This document shows positions 30,526 through 39,083 of a stretch of DNA of 64,000 bases, piece by piece (the stretch's first letter is position 1; every line of letters starts with the position of its first letter). The stretch comes from JBEVJK01 sp963791325. Its GTDB lineage: Bacteria > Pseudomonadota > Alphaproteobacteria > Rhizobiales > Rhizobiaceae. The notes under the pieces were generated by a model. The model did not search any database and was not told the origin of the DNA. It was given only the letters and a program-made list of their open reading frames with translations. The stretch lies in NCBI GenBank assembly GCA_963791325.1, contig CAWBRU010000005.1:124001-188000 (forward strand), in the 5' to 3' direction. The position numbers and the translations under genes are program-made.

Positions 30526-31379
30526 TGGATCGACGCTTCGCCGAACCGTCGGAATGGATTTTCAGCCTTGGCCGTGACTTCGGTCCGGGGCATGAAATCG
30601 GGACCTGGCGGCACCCGCGGCTCGTGCTTTGATGTGGCTCTGTCGAACAGATCCCATGCGAACGGTGAGGCGCCGTGACCAAGCGGTTCGCCGAGATACT
30701 CGCGCCGAAACGCTGTCTCGCCCAGTGCGACCCGTTCACCATCCAGAAATGCCTTGCTGTATCTCGGATTATCTTCTGCCAGTGACTTGATCCTGATCCA
30801 GGTCGGATCATCGGATTCCCACACCCGCCAGAACTCATCGACCCGCGACCAGGCTGTGGACAGCATCATGAACCGCGACACCGTGGCAAAGCGGGCGCGC
30901 ATCGGCCTCAGCGCCGCCATCATGTCGGCGGAGAGCCTGGCGGCCTCGTCGGCGCAAACAATGCCATCGACCGACAGGCCGCGGGATGTCGATTCGTCAC
31001 CCGGCAGCGCCAGCACGCGGCTGCCCTCTCGCGTCTCCACGGCAAAGACGTTGTCGGCCTTCAGCACTGCGCCAGTCTTCACCAGGGCTGCCTTAACCCG
31101 CCGGATCGCCTCGCCGGATTGCCGCTGGCTGGGGCAAGCCACCACTGAGAGCGAACCCTTCTGGAATGTGGCGACATGGGCCAATGCCCAGGCGGCGCTC
31201 TGCGTCTTGCCCGCCTGGCGTCCCGTGAGGGCAATCACCTGACTTCCTGGCGGCGACCGCAGCAGCTCCACTTGCCATGGGTCCGGCGAAATGCCGAGTT
31301 CCCGCTCCACCCATTTGTCCGGAGCGACGCGATAGAGCGCCTGCCGTGCCACCTCGCGAAGCAAGTCGTTATTCTGCAT
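30522..31379 (-). CDS. Terminase large subunit, ATPase domain
   Basis: 285 residues and intact. 'MQNNDLLREVARQALYRVAP' leads to 'DPWQVELLRSPPGSQVIAL', P-loop 'LTGRQAGKTQSAAWALA', 'GSLSVVACPSQRQSGEAIRR', Walker B 'VDGIVCADEAARLSADMM', coupling motif region 'FMMLSTAWSRVDEFWRVWES' and 'RREYLGEPL'. These are the phage packaging-motor ATPase motifs. The nuclease domain normally follows in the same chain; here the frame stops after 'RRFGEASIQ' and a separate ATG opens the nuclease gene. It overlaps the small-subunit stop by 11 bases. There is no portal, protease or capsid gene in the element, which would fit a remnant or a packaging-dependent satellite. Confidence 0.8.
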   Translation of the reverse strand: MQNNDLLREVARQALYRVAPDKWVERELGISPDPWQVELLRSPPGSQVIALTGRQAGKTQSAAWALAHVATFQKGSLSVVACPSQRQSGEAIRRVKAALVKTGAVLKADNVFAVETREGSRVLALPGDESTSRGLSVDGIVCADEAARLSADMMAALRPMRARFATVSRFMMLSTAWSRVDEFWRVWESDDPTWIRIKSLAEDNPRYSKAFLDGERVALGETAFRREYLGEPLGHGASPFAWDLFDRATSKHEPRVPPGPDFMPRTEVTAKAENPFRRFGEASIQ

Positions 31380-31878
31380 CGATCATCTTTTCGAGCTTCT
31401 TGATGGCGTCGTCTTTCTGGGCGCCCCTGATCGAGTCGACCAGCCGGTCGACCAGCGAACCAAGATCGACATTTACGTGCAGCGGGGTCGGGGGATCGCC
31501 GCGCCGATCGAGCCCGGCAATGCGCGAAACGCTGTCCAGGTTCAGCCTGATCTTGTCGATTGCCGTGACGGCCATCATCGCTTGGCCTTTGGAGAGGGCA
31601 TCGTCGACGATTTCGGCGAGTTGGGCGCGCAGGACCGCGTAGAAATCGCCGATCTCATCGACCTTTGGTAACTTGGCTCTTATGTCCGCGAGTTTCGCCG
31701 ACACGTTTACGGCATCGGCGGCTCGGGCAATGCCCAGGCATTGAATGCGGTGCCGCTGGAGGCTTGTTATGGCGACGCCGTACTTCTTTGCGACCGCCTG
31801 CAGGGTGCCGCCCGCGATCACGTCCTTGTTGAGCTCGCGAACGTTGTTATGGCCACAGATAAGACAGTGCCGTCCCAC
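31369..31878 (-). CDS. Putative terminase small subunit
   Basis: 169 residues, GTG start at 31876-31878 (MGRHCLICGHNNVRELNKDV). An N-terminal CxxC with nearby His may bind zinc. A helix-turn-helix-like stretch follows ('TLQAVAKKYGVAITSLQRHR'), then helical 'VLRAQLAEIVDDALSKGQA' and 'LGSLVDRLVDSIRGAQK', which suit DNA recognition and oligomerisation of TerS. Identity rests mainly on its place directly before the large subunit with an 11-base overlap, plus the HTH. Intact. No strong ribosome site is seen before the GTG, so an internal start is possible. Confidence 0.55.
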   Translation of the reverse strand: MGRHCLICGHNNVRELNKDVIAGGTLQAVAKKYGVAITSLQRHRIQCLGIARAADAVNVSAKLADIRAKLPKVDEIGDFYAVLRAQLAEIVDDALSKGQAMMAVTAIDKIRLNLDSVSRIAGLDRRGDPPTPLHVNVDLGSLVDRLVDSIRGAQKDDAIKKLEKMIDAE

Positions 31879-32437
31879 AAGTTAACTCGATTTCAGTTAA
31901 TAATCCGGAAATTTAGACCTTTTCCGGAAAAAGGGAAGTTGGAATAGTCGCGAGCTTTCGCTCCATGGGAAGGGGCCCTCGGGGCAGCATCAAATGCTTA
32001 CCGGATGCTACACAAATACTGCAGCCGCGCAAAATCATTCAAGCTGCAAGCAGTCATGCCAATTCGTACTTCTACTCAGTGATGGCAGCCCAAGGGCCGC
32101 CCTGGAGTCAACTCCAGACGTTCGCATGATGGTTCGGCAATGACGGCGTGGGTCAAATCACGTCAAGCCATTGCGGAGATTTGAACGTCCGCTTCGTAAG
32201 TTCCGACACCCGAGGCTGACAGTCCGCTGTCCGCCAAGGCTGCCGGGCTGCTCTGCGTCGCATTTCGGACGTCGAATCGACTACACACTCCCCCAAAAGC
32301 GGTCCCTGCGGCAGATGCCGCTTCTCCCGAGAAATCTCACCACCCATTCGAGCTTGACTCGCAGCGCCGCTCACGCGATTTTAGATCGATCTAATTCAAT
32401 GGGATCTTGACGGCTGCGATCACCGTCGCGAGGCGTC
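31879..32437. other. 560-bp intergenic region with palindromes
   Basis: No gene seen. Near the terminase start lie TTAACT (31882-31887) / AGTTAA (31895-31900) and CCGGAAA (31905-31911) / TTTCCGG (31921-31927), plausible operator or hairpin for the terminase transcript. The base composition changes here. The right boundary of the integrated element could lie in this region, but no second att copy was recognised. Confidence 0.45.
32381..32394. promoter_or_regulatory. LacI-type operator before the second LacI gene
   Basis: TTAGATCGATCTAA is a perfect 14-bp palindrome with central CG, 43 bases before the LacI ATG at 32438. It is likely the autoregulatory operator of the LacI-SBP-ATPase-permease-cyclase operon. 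Inferred from symmetry and position. Confidence 0.5.
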
Positions 32438-33534
32438 ATGAGTCAGCAGCGAACGACCGTCAAAGACATCGCTCGTCACGCCGGCGTCTCGCCGGCTACC
32501 GTCTCGCTCGTTCTTCGCGAAAGCCCCCTAGTGGCGGAGCCGACGCGCGCGAGAGTTCAGGCATCGATCAGAGAGCTTCGCTATGTCTATGATCGCGCTG
32601 CGGCTAAGTTGCGCGCTCGACTGACGCATACGATAGGGCTGATCGTTTGCGAGATTACCAATCCCTTCTATGCGCAACTAACCGCCGGAATCGATGACGC
32701 CCTGGATAACGCCGGCTGGGTAGCTTTCCTAGCCAATTCAGCAGAGTCGACCATCAAACAGGATCAATTCATCGAGCGCATGCGCGAGCACCGGGTGGAC
32801 GGCTTTCTTATTGCTCCTGCCGAAGGCCCGCGGCAGAAGTCGTGGAACGGTTGCCGGCAGAACACGCCTGTGGTGCAGATGCTGCGTCGGCTCGAGAAAC
32901 GACGCGGTGACTATGTGGGCGCCGATTTCGCGCTCGGCATGACTGCGGCGGTCGAGCATCTCATTGCCCTTGGGCATAAGCGGATCGCATTTGTCGGTGG
33001 GCGGCGCTCTTCACCGGCTCGCGACAGGGCAAATGCCTATAGAAGAACGCTGTCACGGCATGGCATAGCGTTGGGGCCGATTGTCGATTGTCTCCCGACC
33101 AGAGAAGAAGGGATCGCGCCGGAGCGGCTGATCAATCTGACACCGAACGATCCGACCGCGATCGTCTGCCACAACGACGTTTGCGCCCTTGGCGTGATGC
33201 TCGGTCTTTCCGATCGCGGCATCACTGTCGGCAAAGACTTCGCCGTGATCGGATTCGACAATATTCCGGAGGCCGCTCACCATCGCCCTACGCTGACAAC
33301 CGTCGAGATCGACGGCCGGCAGATCGGCGCGGAAGCCGCGCGCCTGCTCGTTCGCAGGATCAAGATACCCGACGCGCCCCAGCAAAGCTTGTCATTGCAC
33401 CACGTCTCATCATTAGATCGAGTTGCGGCGGCGACGTGCAGGATGAGAGCTCAATCGTTCCCGCAGCACATTTGTTGACAAGAAAGCGGGAAGCATCAGG
33501 GAGGAAAGACCATGAAAAGACTTCGTTCGAATAG
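32438..33534 (+). pseudogene. LacI-family transcriptional regulator, one frame break near its C-terminus
   Basis: Starts MSQQRTTVKDIARHAGVSPA, 'TVSLVLRESPLVAEPTRARV' (HTH), hinge 'AAAKLRARLTHTIGLIVCE', ligand domain 'NPFYAQLTAGIDDALDNAG', 'EHRVDGFLIAPAEGP', 'LIALGHKRIAFVGGRRSSP', 'TAIVCHNDVCALGVMLGLSD', 'DFAVIGFDNIPEAAHHRPTL'. The canonical C-terminus 'LVIAPRLIIRSSCGGD' is in another frame, so one base is missing near 33385; without it the reading stops at 33478. It is the first gene of the operon to 38271; the binding-protein ATG lies inside its corrected 3' end. It probably represses the operon until the transported ligand binds. Confidence 0.85.
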
Positions 33535-34632
33535 GCTCTTGTCGTTAGGCGCGACGCTCTGCGCCGCGTTTGCGGCCACGATGATTACGGGCCTTGCCGT
33601 TGCCTACGCAGACGCAGTCTCGGATGCCAAGGCGGCGGTCGAGCGTTATTCCGGCCCACAGACGAAATGGGAAGGTCCGACCGCCGCCCCCAAGCCAGAC
33701 AAGGGCAAGAAGGTCGTCTTTCTGTCCGGAGATGAGCAGAACGATATTTCGCACCTATACGGGACTTACATCAAGCAGGCGGGAGAGAGACTAGGCTGGG
33801 AGGTCACGATCATTGACGGCAAGGGCAGCCCTACGTCCTGGCTCGCCGGCATGAACCAAGCCATCGCCCTCAAGCCGGATGGTATCGCCCTCTTCGCGGA
33901 CGCGGCGAGCCTCCAGGATCCGATCAAGGCCGGTGTCGCGCAGGGCATCAAATTCGTCGGATTGCACGCGGCCGGCCTGCCGGGACCGCAACCCGATCTC
34001 AACCTGTTCGTCAACATCCAGGAGGATCCGCGGGAAATCGGCAAGGCCGAGGCTGATTGGGCGATCGCAATTCGAACGGCACGGCGAAAGTGGTCATTCT
34101 CAGCCATAACGAATATGCCATCGCCGAAGTAAAATCGATGGCAACCAAGGCGGAAATCGAGAAATGCCCCGGTTGCAAAGTCCTAGACTACGTCAACTCG
34201 CCAGCGTCCGAGGCGGCACAGCGCCAGCCGCAGCTGACCACGAGCTGGGTCCAGCGCTTCGGGCTGCCACTCTACGCAACCTCGGTTGGCGACAATGATT
34301 GGGACTTCGCGGTGCCGGTCTTGCGGTCTGGCGGGGTTGATCCGTCCCAGGCCAAGCTCATCGCGGCCGATGGAAACCGGTCGGCCTATGACCGAATTCG
34401 CAAGGGAGACCAGTATCAAGTGGTCACGGTTTCCGAGCCCATCGAGCTGCAGGCCTGGCAGACGATCGACGAACTGAATCGGGCGTTTCACGGTGAGAAG
34501 GCCAGCGGGTTTGTCCAGCCTCCTTTTCTGGTCACGAAGGACAACATTCATAGCGAGGGAGGCGATCAAAATACCTTCATTCCCAGCAATGACTACAAGA
34601 ACCACTATCTGGCGATCTGGGGCCTGAAGTAA
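33512..34632 (+). pseudogene. Sugar-type ABC transporter substrate-binding protein, one frame break
   Basis: Signal peptide 'LLSLGATLCAAFAATMITGL' then AVAYA/DAV. The GGGAGGAAAGACC site sets ATG 33512. Periplasmic binding fold: 'KGKKVVFLSGDEQNDISHLY', 'GERLGWEVTIIDGKGSPTSW', 'LAGMNQAIALKPDGIALFAD', 'GIKFVGLHAAGLPGPQPDLN', 'AKVVILSHNEYAIAEVKSMA', 'WVQRFGLPLYATSVGDNDWD', 'QAWQTIDELNRAFHGEKASG' and the end 'NDYKNHYLAIWGLK'. One break near 34070 separates the two lobes. About 370 residues, longer than RbsB and with an extra N-terminal helix, as in binding proteins of aromatic- or xenobiotic-linked importers. The ligand is unknown; the operon's cyclase-family gene may act on it. Confidence 0.85.
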
Positions 34633-34705
34633 TGTTTTTAGCCTCCGGCGAGCTTCCTCGGGCCGGAGGCTGAAATCGGGTCCGTCAGTCTTTCGGGAGA
34701 CAGGC

Positions 34706-36271
34706 GTGGATAGCCACTCGTTGATGATCGCGCAGCGCGGACAGGGGACGCCACCTGCGCGTTCGCTCATTTTGGCCATGACCGGTCTCGTGAAGAGCTT
34801 CACCGCTACCTTGGCGCTGGACCATGTCGATTTCGATCTTCGGCGCGGCGAGGTGCACGCGCTTCTCGGGCAGAACGGCGCCGGCAAGTCCACACTGATC
34901 AAGGTGCTCGCAGGCGTCTATCCCCCCGACAGCGGCGAGATCCTGGTCGATGACCGACCGGTCCAGCCCAGGTTCGACCGCTTGCCGATCTCGTTCATCC
35001 ATCAGGATCTTGGCCTCGTCGAATGGATGACGATCGCGGAGAACGTAGCGATCCAGGCGGGCTATCCGCGCACGCATTTCGGATTGATCTCATGGCGCCG
35101 TGCTCACGAGGCAGCGGCGCGGGCCCTGGCGATCATGGGCAGCGACCTCGATCCGGCGGCGCCCGTCGCGGCGCTTCCGGCCGCCGAGCGTTCGCTCGTC
35201 GCGATCGGCCGGGCCCTCGCTGTCAAGTCGGATATCCTTGTGCTCGACGAGCCCACGGCAGCCCTGCCTGAAGCCGATGTCGAACGCCTGCTCGAGACGC
35301 TTCGCAGGCTCAGGTCGAGCGGCATCGGCATTGTTTATGTTACGCATCGGCTCGACGAGGTCTTTCGGATCGCGGATCGCGTCACGGTCCTTCGCGACGG
35401 AAAGCGGGTCGACACTGTCGCCACGCTGGAGACTGCTCCCGGCGAGCTCGTCAGGATGATCGTCGGCAGATCGATGAGCGATGCCTTCGTGCGGCCCGCG
35501 CCGGCGTTGGAGAACGTGGTGCTTTCCGTCAGCGGCGCCGTCGCGGAGGGTGTCGGCCCGGTGAATTTCCAAGTGCGTGCCGGTGAAACGCTCGGACTAG
35601 TCGGGTTGCGCGGCGCTGGCCATCATACCGTTGGGCGGGCAATCTATGGCCATCTGCCGCTTGCAGCAGGGGGCATTGTGCTCGACGGCGAACGTGTCGA
35701 TCCGGCTGACCCGGCGGATGCCATGGCAAAGGGCATCGGCTTCGTTTCCAGCCGGCGTGCGGAAGAGAGCATCGCAGCCAATCTCGCCGTGCGGGAGAAC
35801 ATCTACATGAACCCCACTGCGACTGGAAAGGGCGTTGTGGACATCATCGGGCGCGAACAGGAAGTGTCCAACACGGTTGCGGCGATCAAGCGCTTCGCGA
35901 TCAAAGCCGAGGGGGCAGAGCAGCCGGTCGCCACACTCAGTGGCGGCAACCAACAAAAGGTCGTCGTCGCCAGATGGATGGAGGCCAAGGTCAAGCTACT
36001 GATCCTGGAGGAGCCGACAATTGGCGTCGATGTCGCGTCCAAGGCCGAGATCTATCATCTGCTTCAGCAGTCTCTCAAACGAGGCATGGCCGTGCTCCTG
36101 ATTTCATCGGACTTCGAGGAGGTCGAGCGCATATGCCATCGTGCCCTGGTGTTCGGGCGAGGGCGGGTCATCAGGGAGATCGGAGCGGACGAGCTTTCAA
36201 TCGCCAACCTGACAGCCCACGCCGCTGGCGGGACGGCGCTCGTCCACACGGCGCAGGCATTCGACCGATGA
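34706..36271 (+). CDS. Sugar-type ABC transporter ATP-binding protein (RbsA-like, two domains)
   Basis: 521 residues, intact, GTG start at 34706 after GGGAGAC. First NBD: 'LLGQNGAGKSTLIKVLAGVY', 'ISFIHQDLGLVEWMTIAENV', 'ALPAAERSLVAIGRALAVKS', 'ILVLDEPTAALPEADVERL', 'YVTHRLDEVF'. In the signature region, 'ALPAAERS' departs from LSxGQ. Second NBD: P-loop replaced by 'GLVGLRGAGHHTVGRAIYGH' (no Lys), signature 'LSGGNQQKVVVARWMEAKVK', Walker B 'LLILEEPTIGVDVASKAEI', where Glu replaces the usual Asp. One competent site is therefore composite, as in RbsA. It lies 73 bases after the binding-protein stop and its TGA overlaps the permease ATG. Confidence 0.9.
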   Translation: MDSHSLMIAQRGQGTPPARSLILAMTGLVKSFTATLALDHVDFDLRRGEVHALLGQNGAGKSTLIKVLAGVYPPDSGEILVDDRPVQPRFDRLPISFIHQDLGLVEWMTIAENVAIQAGYPRTHFGLISWRRAHEAAARALAIMGSDLDPAAPVAALPAAERSLVAIGRALAVKSDILVLDEPTAALPEADVERLLETLRRLRSSGIGIVYVTHRLDEVFRIADRVTVLRDGKRVDTVATLETAPGELVRMIVGRSMSDAFVRPAPALENVVLSVSGAVAEGVGPVNFQVRAGETLGLVGLRGAGHHTVGRAIYGHLPLAAGGIVLDGERVDPADPADAMAKGIGFVSSRRAEESIAANLAVRENIYMNPTATGKGVVDIIGREQEVSNTVAAIKRFAIKAEGAEQPVATLSGGNQQKVVVARWMEAKVKLLILEEPTIGVDVASKAEIYHLLQQSLKRGMAVLLISSDFEEVERICHRALVFGRGRVIREIGADELSIANLTAHAAGGTALVHTAQAFDR

Positions 36272-37293
36272 TAAGGAGCATGCACTCAGCCGGCAGCGAG
36301 TTGTCGAAAGCGATCTCCGTGTGGGGACTCCTGATCCTTCTCATTCTCCTCATCCTCGTGTTCTCGGCCCTACGGCCGGACACGTTTCTCACTTATTTCA
36401 ACATCCGCTCAATCCTCAGCAACAAGTCGGTTCAGGCGCTGGTCGCGCTCTCCGTGCTGATTCCGATGACCTCCAATCAATTCGACCTGTCCGCGGGGTT
36501 CAATGTCGGGATCTCGCAAGTGCTGGCCATCGGCCTGCAGGGTCAGGGCCTGCCTTGGTGGGGGGCGGTCGGTGCCGTGCTGGCGATGGGGGCGCTGGTA
36601 GGACTGATCAACGGAATTCTCGTAACGCGGGTGAAGATCGACTCCTTCATTGCGACCCTGGGCACTGGCACCATTCTCTATGGCCTAAACGCCTGGTACA
36701 CAGGGGGTCAGCAGGTCCTGGCGAGCCTGCCCCCGGAATTCCTAGCCCTGTCCGGCAATATTGGCGTCGTTCCCGCGCCTGCAGTCTATGCGGGTGTTGT
36801 CGCCATCGCGCTTTGGGTCGTGTTCGAATATTTGCCGCTCGGCCGTTTCCTTTACGTCCTTGGGGCAAGCCCCCGGGCGGCGGAACTGAACGGCATCTCG
36901 GCCAAGCGCTATATCACCCTCGGCTTCGTGGCCGCCGGCCTCCTCTCCGCCTTCGCCGGAGTCGTGCTGCAATCGCAGCTGCAGGTCGGGCAGAGCTCCG
37001 TCGGACAGGAATTTCTGCTGCCGGCATTCACGGCGGCCCTGCTCGGCGCCACCTCGGTGCGGCCGGGACGCGTCAATGTGTGGGGAACGGTGTTGGCGGT
37101 CGCGGTGCTCGCCGTCACTGTCGCCGGATTAAACCAACTTGGCGCGCCGTTCTTCGTCGAGCCACTGTTCAACGGCTCGATGCTGATCCTGGCAGTCGGT
37201 TTGGCGGTGCAGGCGACGCAGCGACGCCAACGCCGAGGAACCGAGGCGGACAAGGCGGCAGAAGCCGGCAAGGTCGCGCCCATCGCCGACTAG
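36268..37293 (+). CDS. Sugar-type ABC transporter permease (RbsC-like)
   Basis: 341 residues and intact. ATG 36268 overlaps the ATPase stop (ATGA). Helices include 'VWGLLILLILLILVFSAL', 'ALVALSVLIPMTSNQFDLSA' (family 'DLS.G' motif), 'WWGAVGAVLAMGALVGLING', 'KIDSFIATLGTGTILYGLNA', 'AVYAGVVAIALWVVFEYLPL', 'YITLGFVAAGLLSAFAGVV', 'FLLPAFTAALLGATSVRPGR' and 'GTVLAVAVLAVTVAGLNQ'. The hydrophilic C-terminal 35 residues are cytosolic. It forms the channel with the preceding ATPase and binding protein. No frame breaks, in contrast to the homologous genes at 3-21 kb. Confidence 0.9.
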   Translation: MIRSMHSAGSELSKAISVWGLLILLILLILVFSALRPDTFLTYFNIRSILSNKSVQALVALSVLIPMTSNQFDLSAGFNVGISQVLAIGLQGQGLPWWGAVGAVLAMGALVGLINGILVTRVKIDSFIATLGTGTILYGLNAWYTGGQQVLASLPPEFLALSGNIGVVPAPAVYAGVVAIALWVVFEYLPLGRFLYVLGASPRAAELNGISAKRYITLGFVAAGLLSAFAGVVLQSQLQVGQSSVGQEFLLPAFTAALLGATSVRPGRVNVWGTVLAVAVLAVTVAGLNQLGAPFFVEPLFNGSMLILAVGLAVQATQRRQRRGTEADKAAEAGKVAPIAD

Positions 37294-37308
37294 GAAGGAT
37301 CAAGCAAC

Positions 37309-38271
37309 ATGGACCAAGACGGCGAGAGGGAGAAGGACGCGCTGGCTATCAGCCCCGTCCTTGGCAAGGAATGGTTCAATTCCCGATGGGGACCCGAAGA
37401 TCAACGTGGCAACGGCAATCTTATGACGCCTCTAAAGGTCTTGGATGCGCTCAAACTTGTACGAACCGGAGAGATCATCAGCCTGGGAATGCCTTATGAC
37501 AGCCGCATGCCCATCGCTCCTGGCCGCGCTTACGCACTGCGCATGCCCGGCGGCCCGACTGGAGGCCCCTATGGAGCCAAGAGCCGGACGATCTGGAACG
37601 ACGAGTTTATCGCGACGGAGATCGGGCAGATCGGCACTCAGATGGACGCTCTCGGGCATCTTGGTTGCATGTGCGGGGCCAAGGGCGACAAGACCTCCAT
37701 GCTGTTCTACAACGGCAATCGCCTCTCGGACATGTGGTCTCCCTACGGGCTGAAGAGGCTCGGCATGGAGAATGCACCGCCTTTCTTCACCCCCGGCTTC
37801 CTCTTCGACGTCCAAGGTCTGAAAGGACGCGTGCTCGATGTCGGCGAAGAGATTCAGCTTGCCGATTTGAAGGCATGTCTCGATCGTCAAGGTATCGCTC
37901 AGGATGCGATCAAGCCAGGGGACGCTGCGTTCATCCGTACGGGCCATGGGTCACGCTGGTACACACAGACGACGACGTTTTACGATGGAGCGCCAGGCAT
38001 CGGCCTCGACTGCGCGCGGTGGCTTTCGAGCTTGGAGGTTTGTGTCGTTGGTGCGGACAATTTTGCGGTCGAGGTCGTGCCGCCCGTCGATCCGGATGTA
38101 TTTCATCCCTGCCACCAGCACCTGATCATGGAGAATGGGATCCATCTGCATGAAGGCATGACATTCGAGGGCCTGGTCGAGAAGGGAGCTTGGACCTTCG
38201 CCTATATTTTTGCGCCAGTACCAATCGTCGGAGCGACGGGCTCACCAGGTAACCCGATTGCTGTCATCTAG
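37309..38271 (+). CDS. Cyclase-family (kynurenine formamidase-like) metal hydrolase
   Basis: 320 residues and intact. Metal-binding motif of PF04199 cyclases as 'EIGQIGTQMDALGHLGCMC' (canonical HxGTHxDxxxH; the second His is Gln here). Other conserved parts are 'FNSRWGPEDQRGNGNLMTP', 'ISLGMPYDSRMPIAPGR', 'GFLFDVQGLKGRVLDVGEE', 'IKPGDAAFIRTGHGSRW', 'APGIGLDCARWLSSLEVCVV', 'GADNFAVEVVPP', 'HQHLIMENGIHLHEGMTFEG'. The longer form that starts with WGxxDQxGxxN is usual in aromatic or xenobiotic catabolism. It starts 15 bases after the permease, last gene of the LacI operon, so it likely hydrolyses the imported compound (an amide or lactone). Start ATG 37309 after GGAAGGATCAAGCAAC. Confidence 0.85.
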   Translation: MDQDGEREKDALAISPVLGKEWFNSRWGPEDQRGNGNLMTPLKVLDALKLVRTGEIISLGMPYDSRMPIAPGRAYALRMPGGPTGGPYGAKSRTIWNDEFIATEIGQIGTQMDALGHLGCMCGAKGDKTSMLFYNGNRLSDMWSPYGLKRLGMENAPPFFTPGFLFDVQGLKGRVLDVGEEIQLADLKACLDRQGIAQDAIKPGDAAFIRTGHGSRWYTQTTTFYDGAPGIGLDCARWLSSLEVCVVGADNFAVEVVPPVDPDVFHPCHQHLIMENGIHLHEGMTFEGLVEKGAWTFAYIFAPVPIVGATGSPGNPIAVI

Positions 38272-38483
38272 AGCGAGGAACTGGCTGCCCGCGCCGTTCG
38301 ATTAGGATTTGCAATTGTCTGCTATCGGCAGAGCTCGCCCGCAAACGGACAGTCGGCTTCCGGCCCAAATTCGGACGTTGCGACTGAATTGGCGATGCCG
38401 GAGTGGGTCAATTCCTGAGGACTGCGGCGAACCGCTTTGCACTCCACCAACGCTGCGATTTCATGCTACGCCGCTTCGGCGAA

Positions 38484-38504
38484 CTTGTAACCCGCTTGTA
38501 ACCC
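38484..38504. repeat. Paired CTTGTAACCC sites, 11-bp period
   Basis: CTTGTAACCC at 38484-38493 and 38495-38504. Similar to the GTGACC/GTAACC pairs at 38799, 39067 and 47442 and close to the tRNA-Gly fragment: candidate integrase arm sites. Confidence 0.45.
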
Positions 38505-38557
38505 TCGCCCCGAAAGCGCATTCTGGTGGCTGCGATTTCAACCGCTCGGAAAACACA

Positions 38558-38581
38558 AAAACCGCGGAATTCCGCGGTTTT
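38558..38581 (-). terminator. Rho-independent terminator of the tRNA-Gly fragment
   Basis: Perfect 24-bp palindrome (AAAACCGCGGAA/TTCCGCGGTTTT) 15 bases downstream of the tRNA CCA end on the minus strand, with A/T-tracts at both ends. It is positioned as the original tRNA-Gly terminator. Confidence 0.7.
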
Positions 38582-38596
38582 GAAGGACTTGGAAAC

Positions 38597-38644
38597 TGGA
38601 GCGGGCGAAGGGATTCGAACCCTCGACCCCAACCTTGGCAAGGT
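38597..38644 (-). tRNA. tRNA-Gly(GCC) 3' fragment (attachment-site remnant)
   Basis: On the minus strand: anticodon arm ACCTTGCCAAGGT with anticodon GCC, variable loop, T arm (GAGGG-TTCGAAT-CCCTT), acceptor 3' strand GCCCGCT and CCA. The sequence 5' of the anticodon stem (tttttacc...) is not tRNA. As with the tRNA-Val and tRNA-Lys fragments, the truncation is at the anticodon arm and the missing half faces right. No integrase was recognised beside it. Confidence 0.85.
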
Positions 38645-38798
38645 AAAAACTGTGCCGTCGGAATAGTGGTGTGGAGTTGCGCTCACTTCGCTTGAGTGCG
38701 CTGGAGTAGGACATTGTCATTATGAGGCGGTAGCGGAATGGGGTGAACTGCGGCATACTTAAGCGTAACAGCGCAAACTATGAGGAAGCTCGTAAACG

Positions 38799-38815
38799 GT
38801 GACCGCGCGGTAACC
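38799..38815. repeat. Arm-site-like pair GTGACC-n5-GTAACC
   Basis: GTGACC at 38799 and GTAACC at 38810, an 11-bp offset, 155 bases from the tRNA-Gly fragment. Confidence 0.4.
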
Positions 38816-39066
38816 CTCACGTTATAGGGCCATGATCGCAGTTCGGCCGCAGGGGGTAGAGATCAACCAAACCTTTGTATAAATCGCCGCGTCGTGTTTA
38901 GCTTGGCAAAGGAGAAACTACAACGTCGCGCTATTCCAGGAGATTACCGCGGAGTGCACTCAAGTGCCCGACAGTGCGGGTCCCGCGCCAGTCAGGAGTA
39001 GTTCTCACGGACGGATTGCAGCGCATTGCGCCGAACTGGCGTGAACCGCAGTGAAATATGGTACTC

Positions 39067-39083
39067 GTGACCGCGTGGTGACC
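39067..39083. repeat. Arm-site-like pair GTGACC-n5-GTGACC
   Basis: GTGACCGCGTG then GTGACC, an 11-bp offset. The 36-bp segment ending in this pair (GTGAAAT...GTGACCGCG, about 39051-39086) aligns without gaps to one ending at 47462. Confidence 0.45.

Noticed and set aside
38408..38756. Short frames reading through the tRNA-Gly fragment
   Set aside because: They translate tRNA and terminator sequence, a common spurious call next to tRNA genes.
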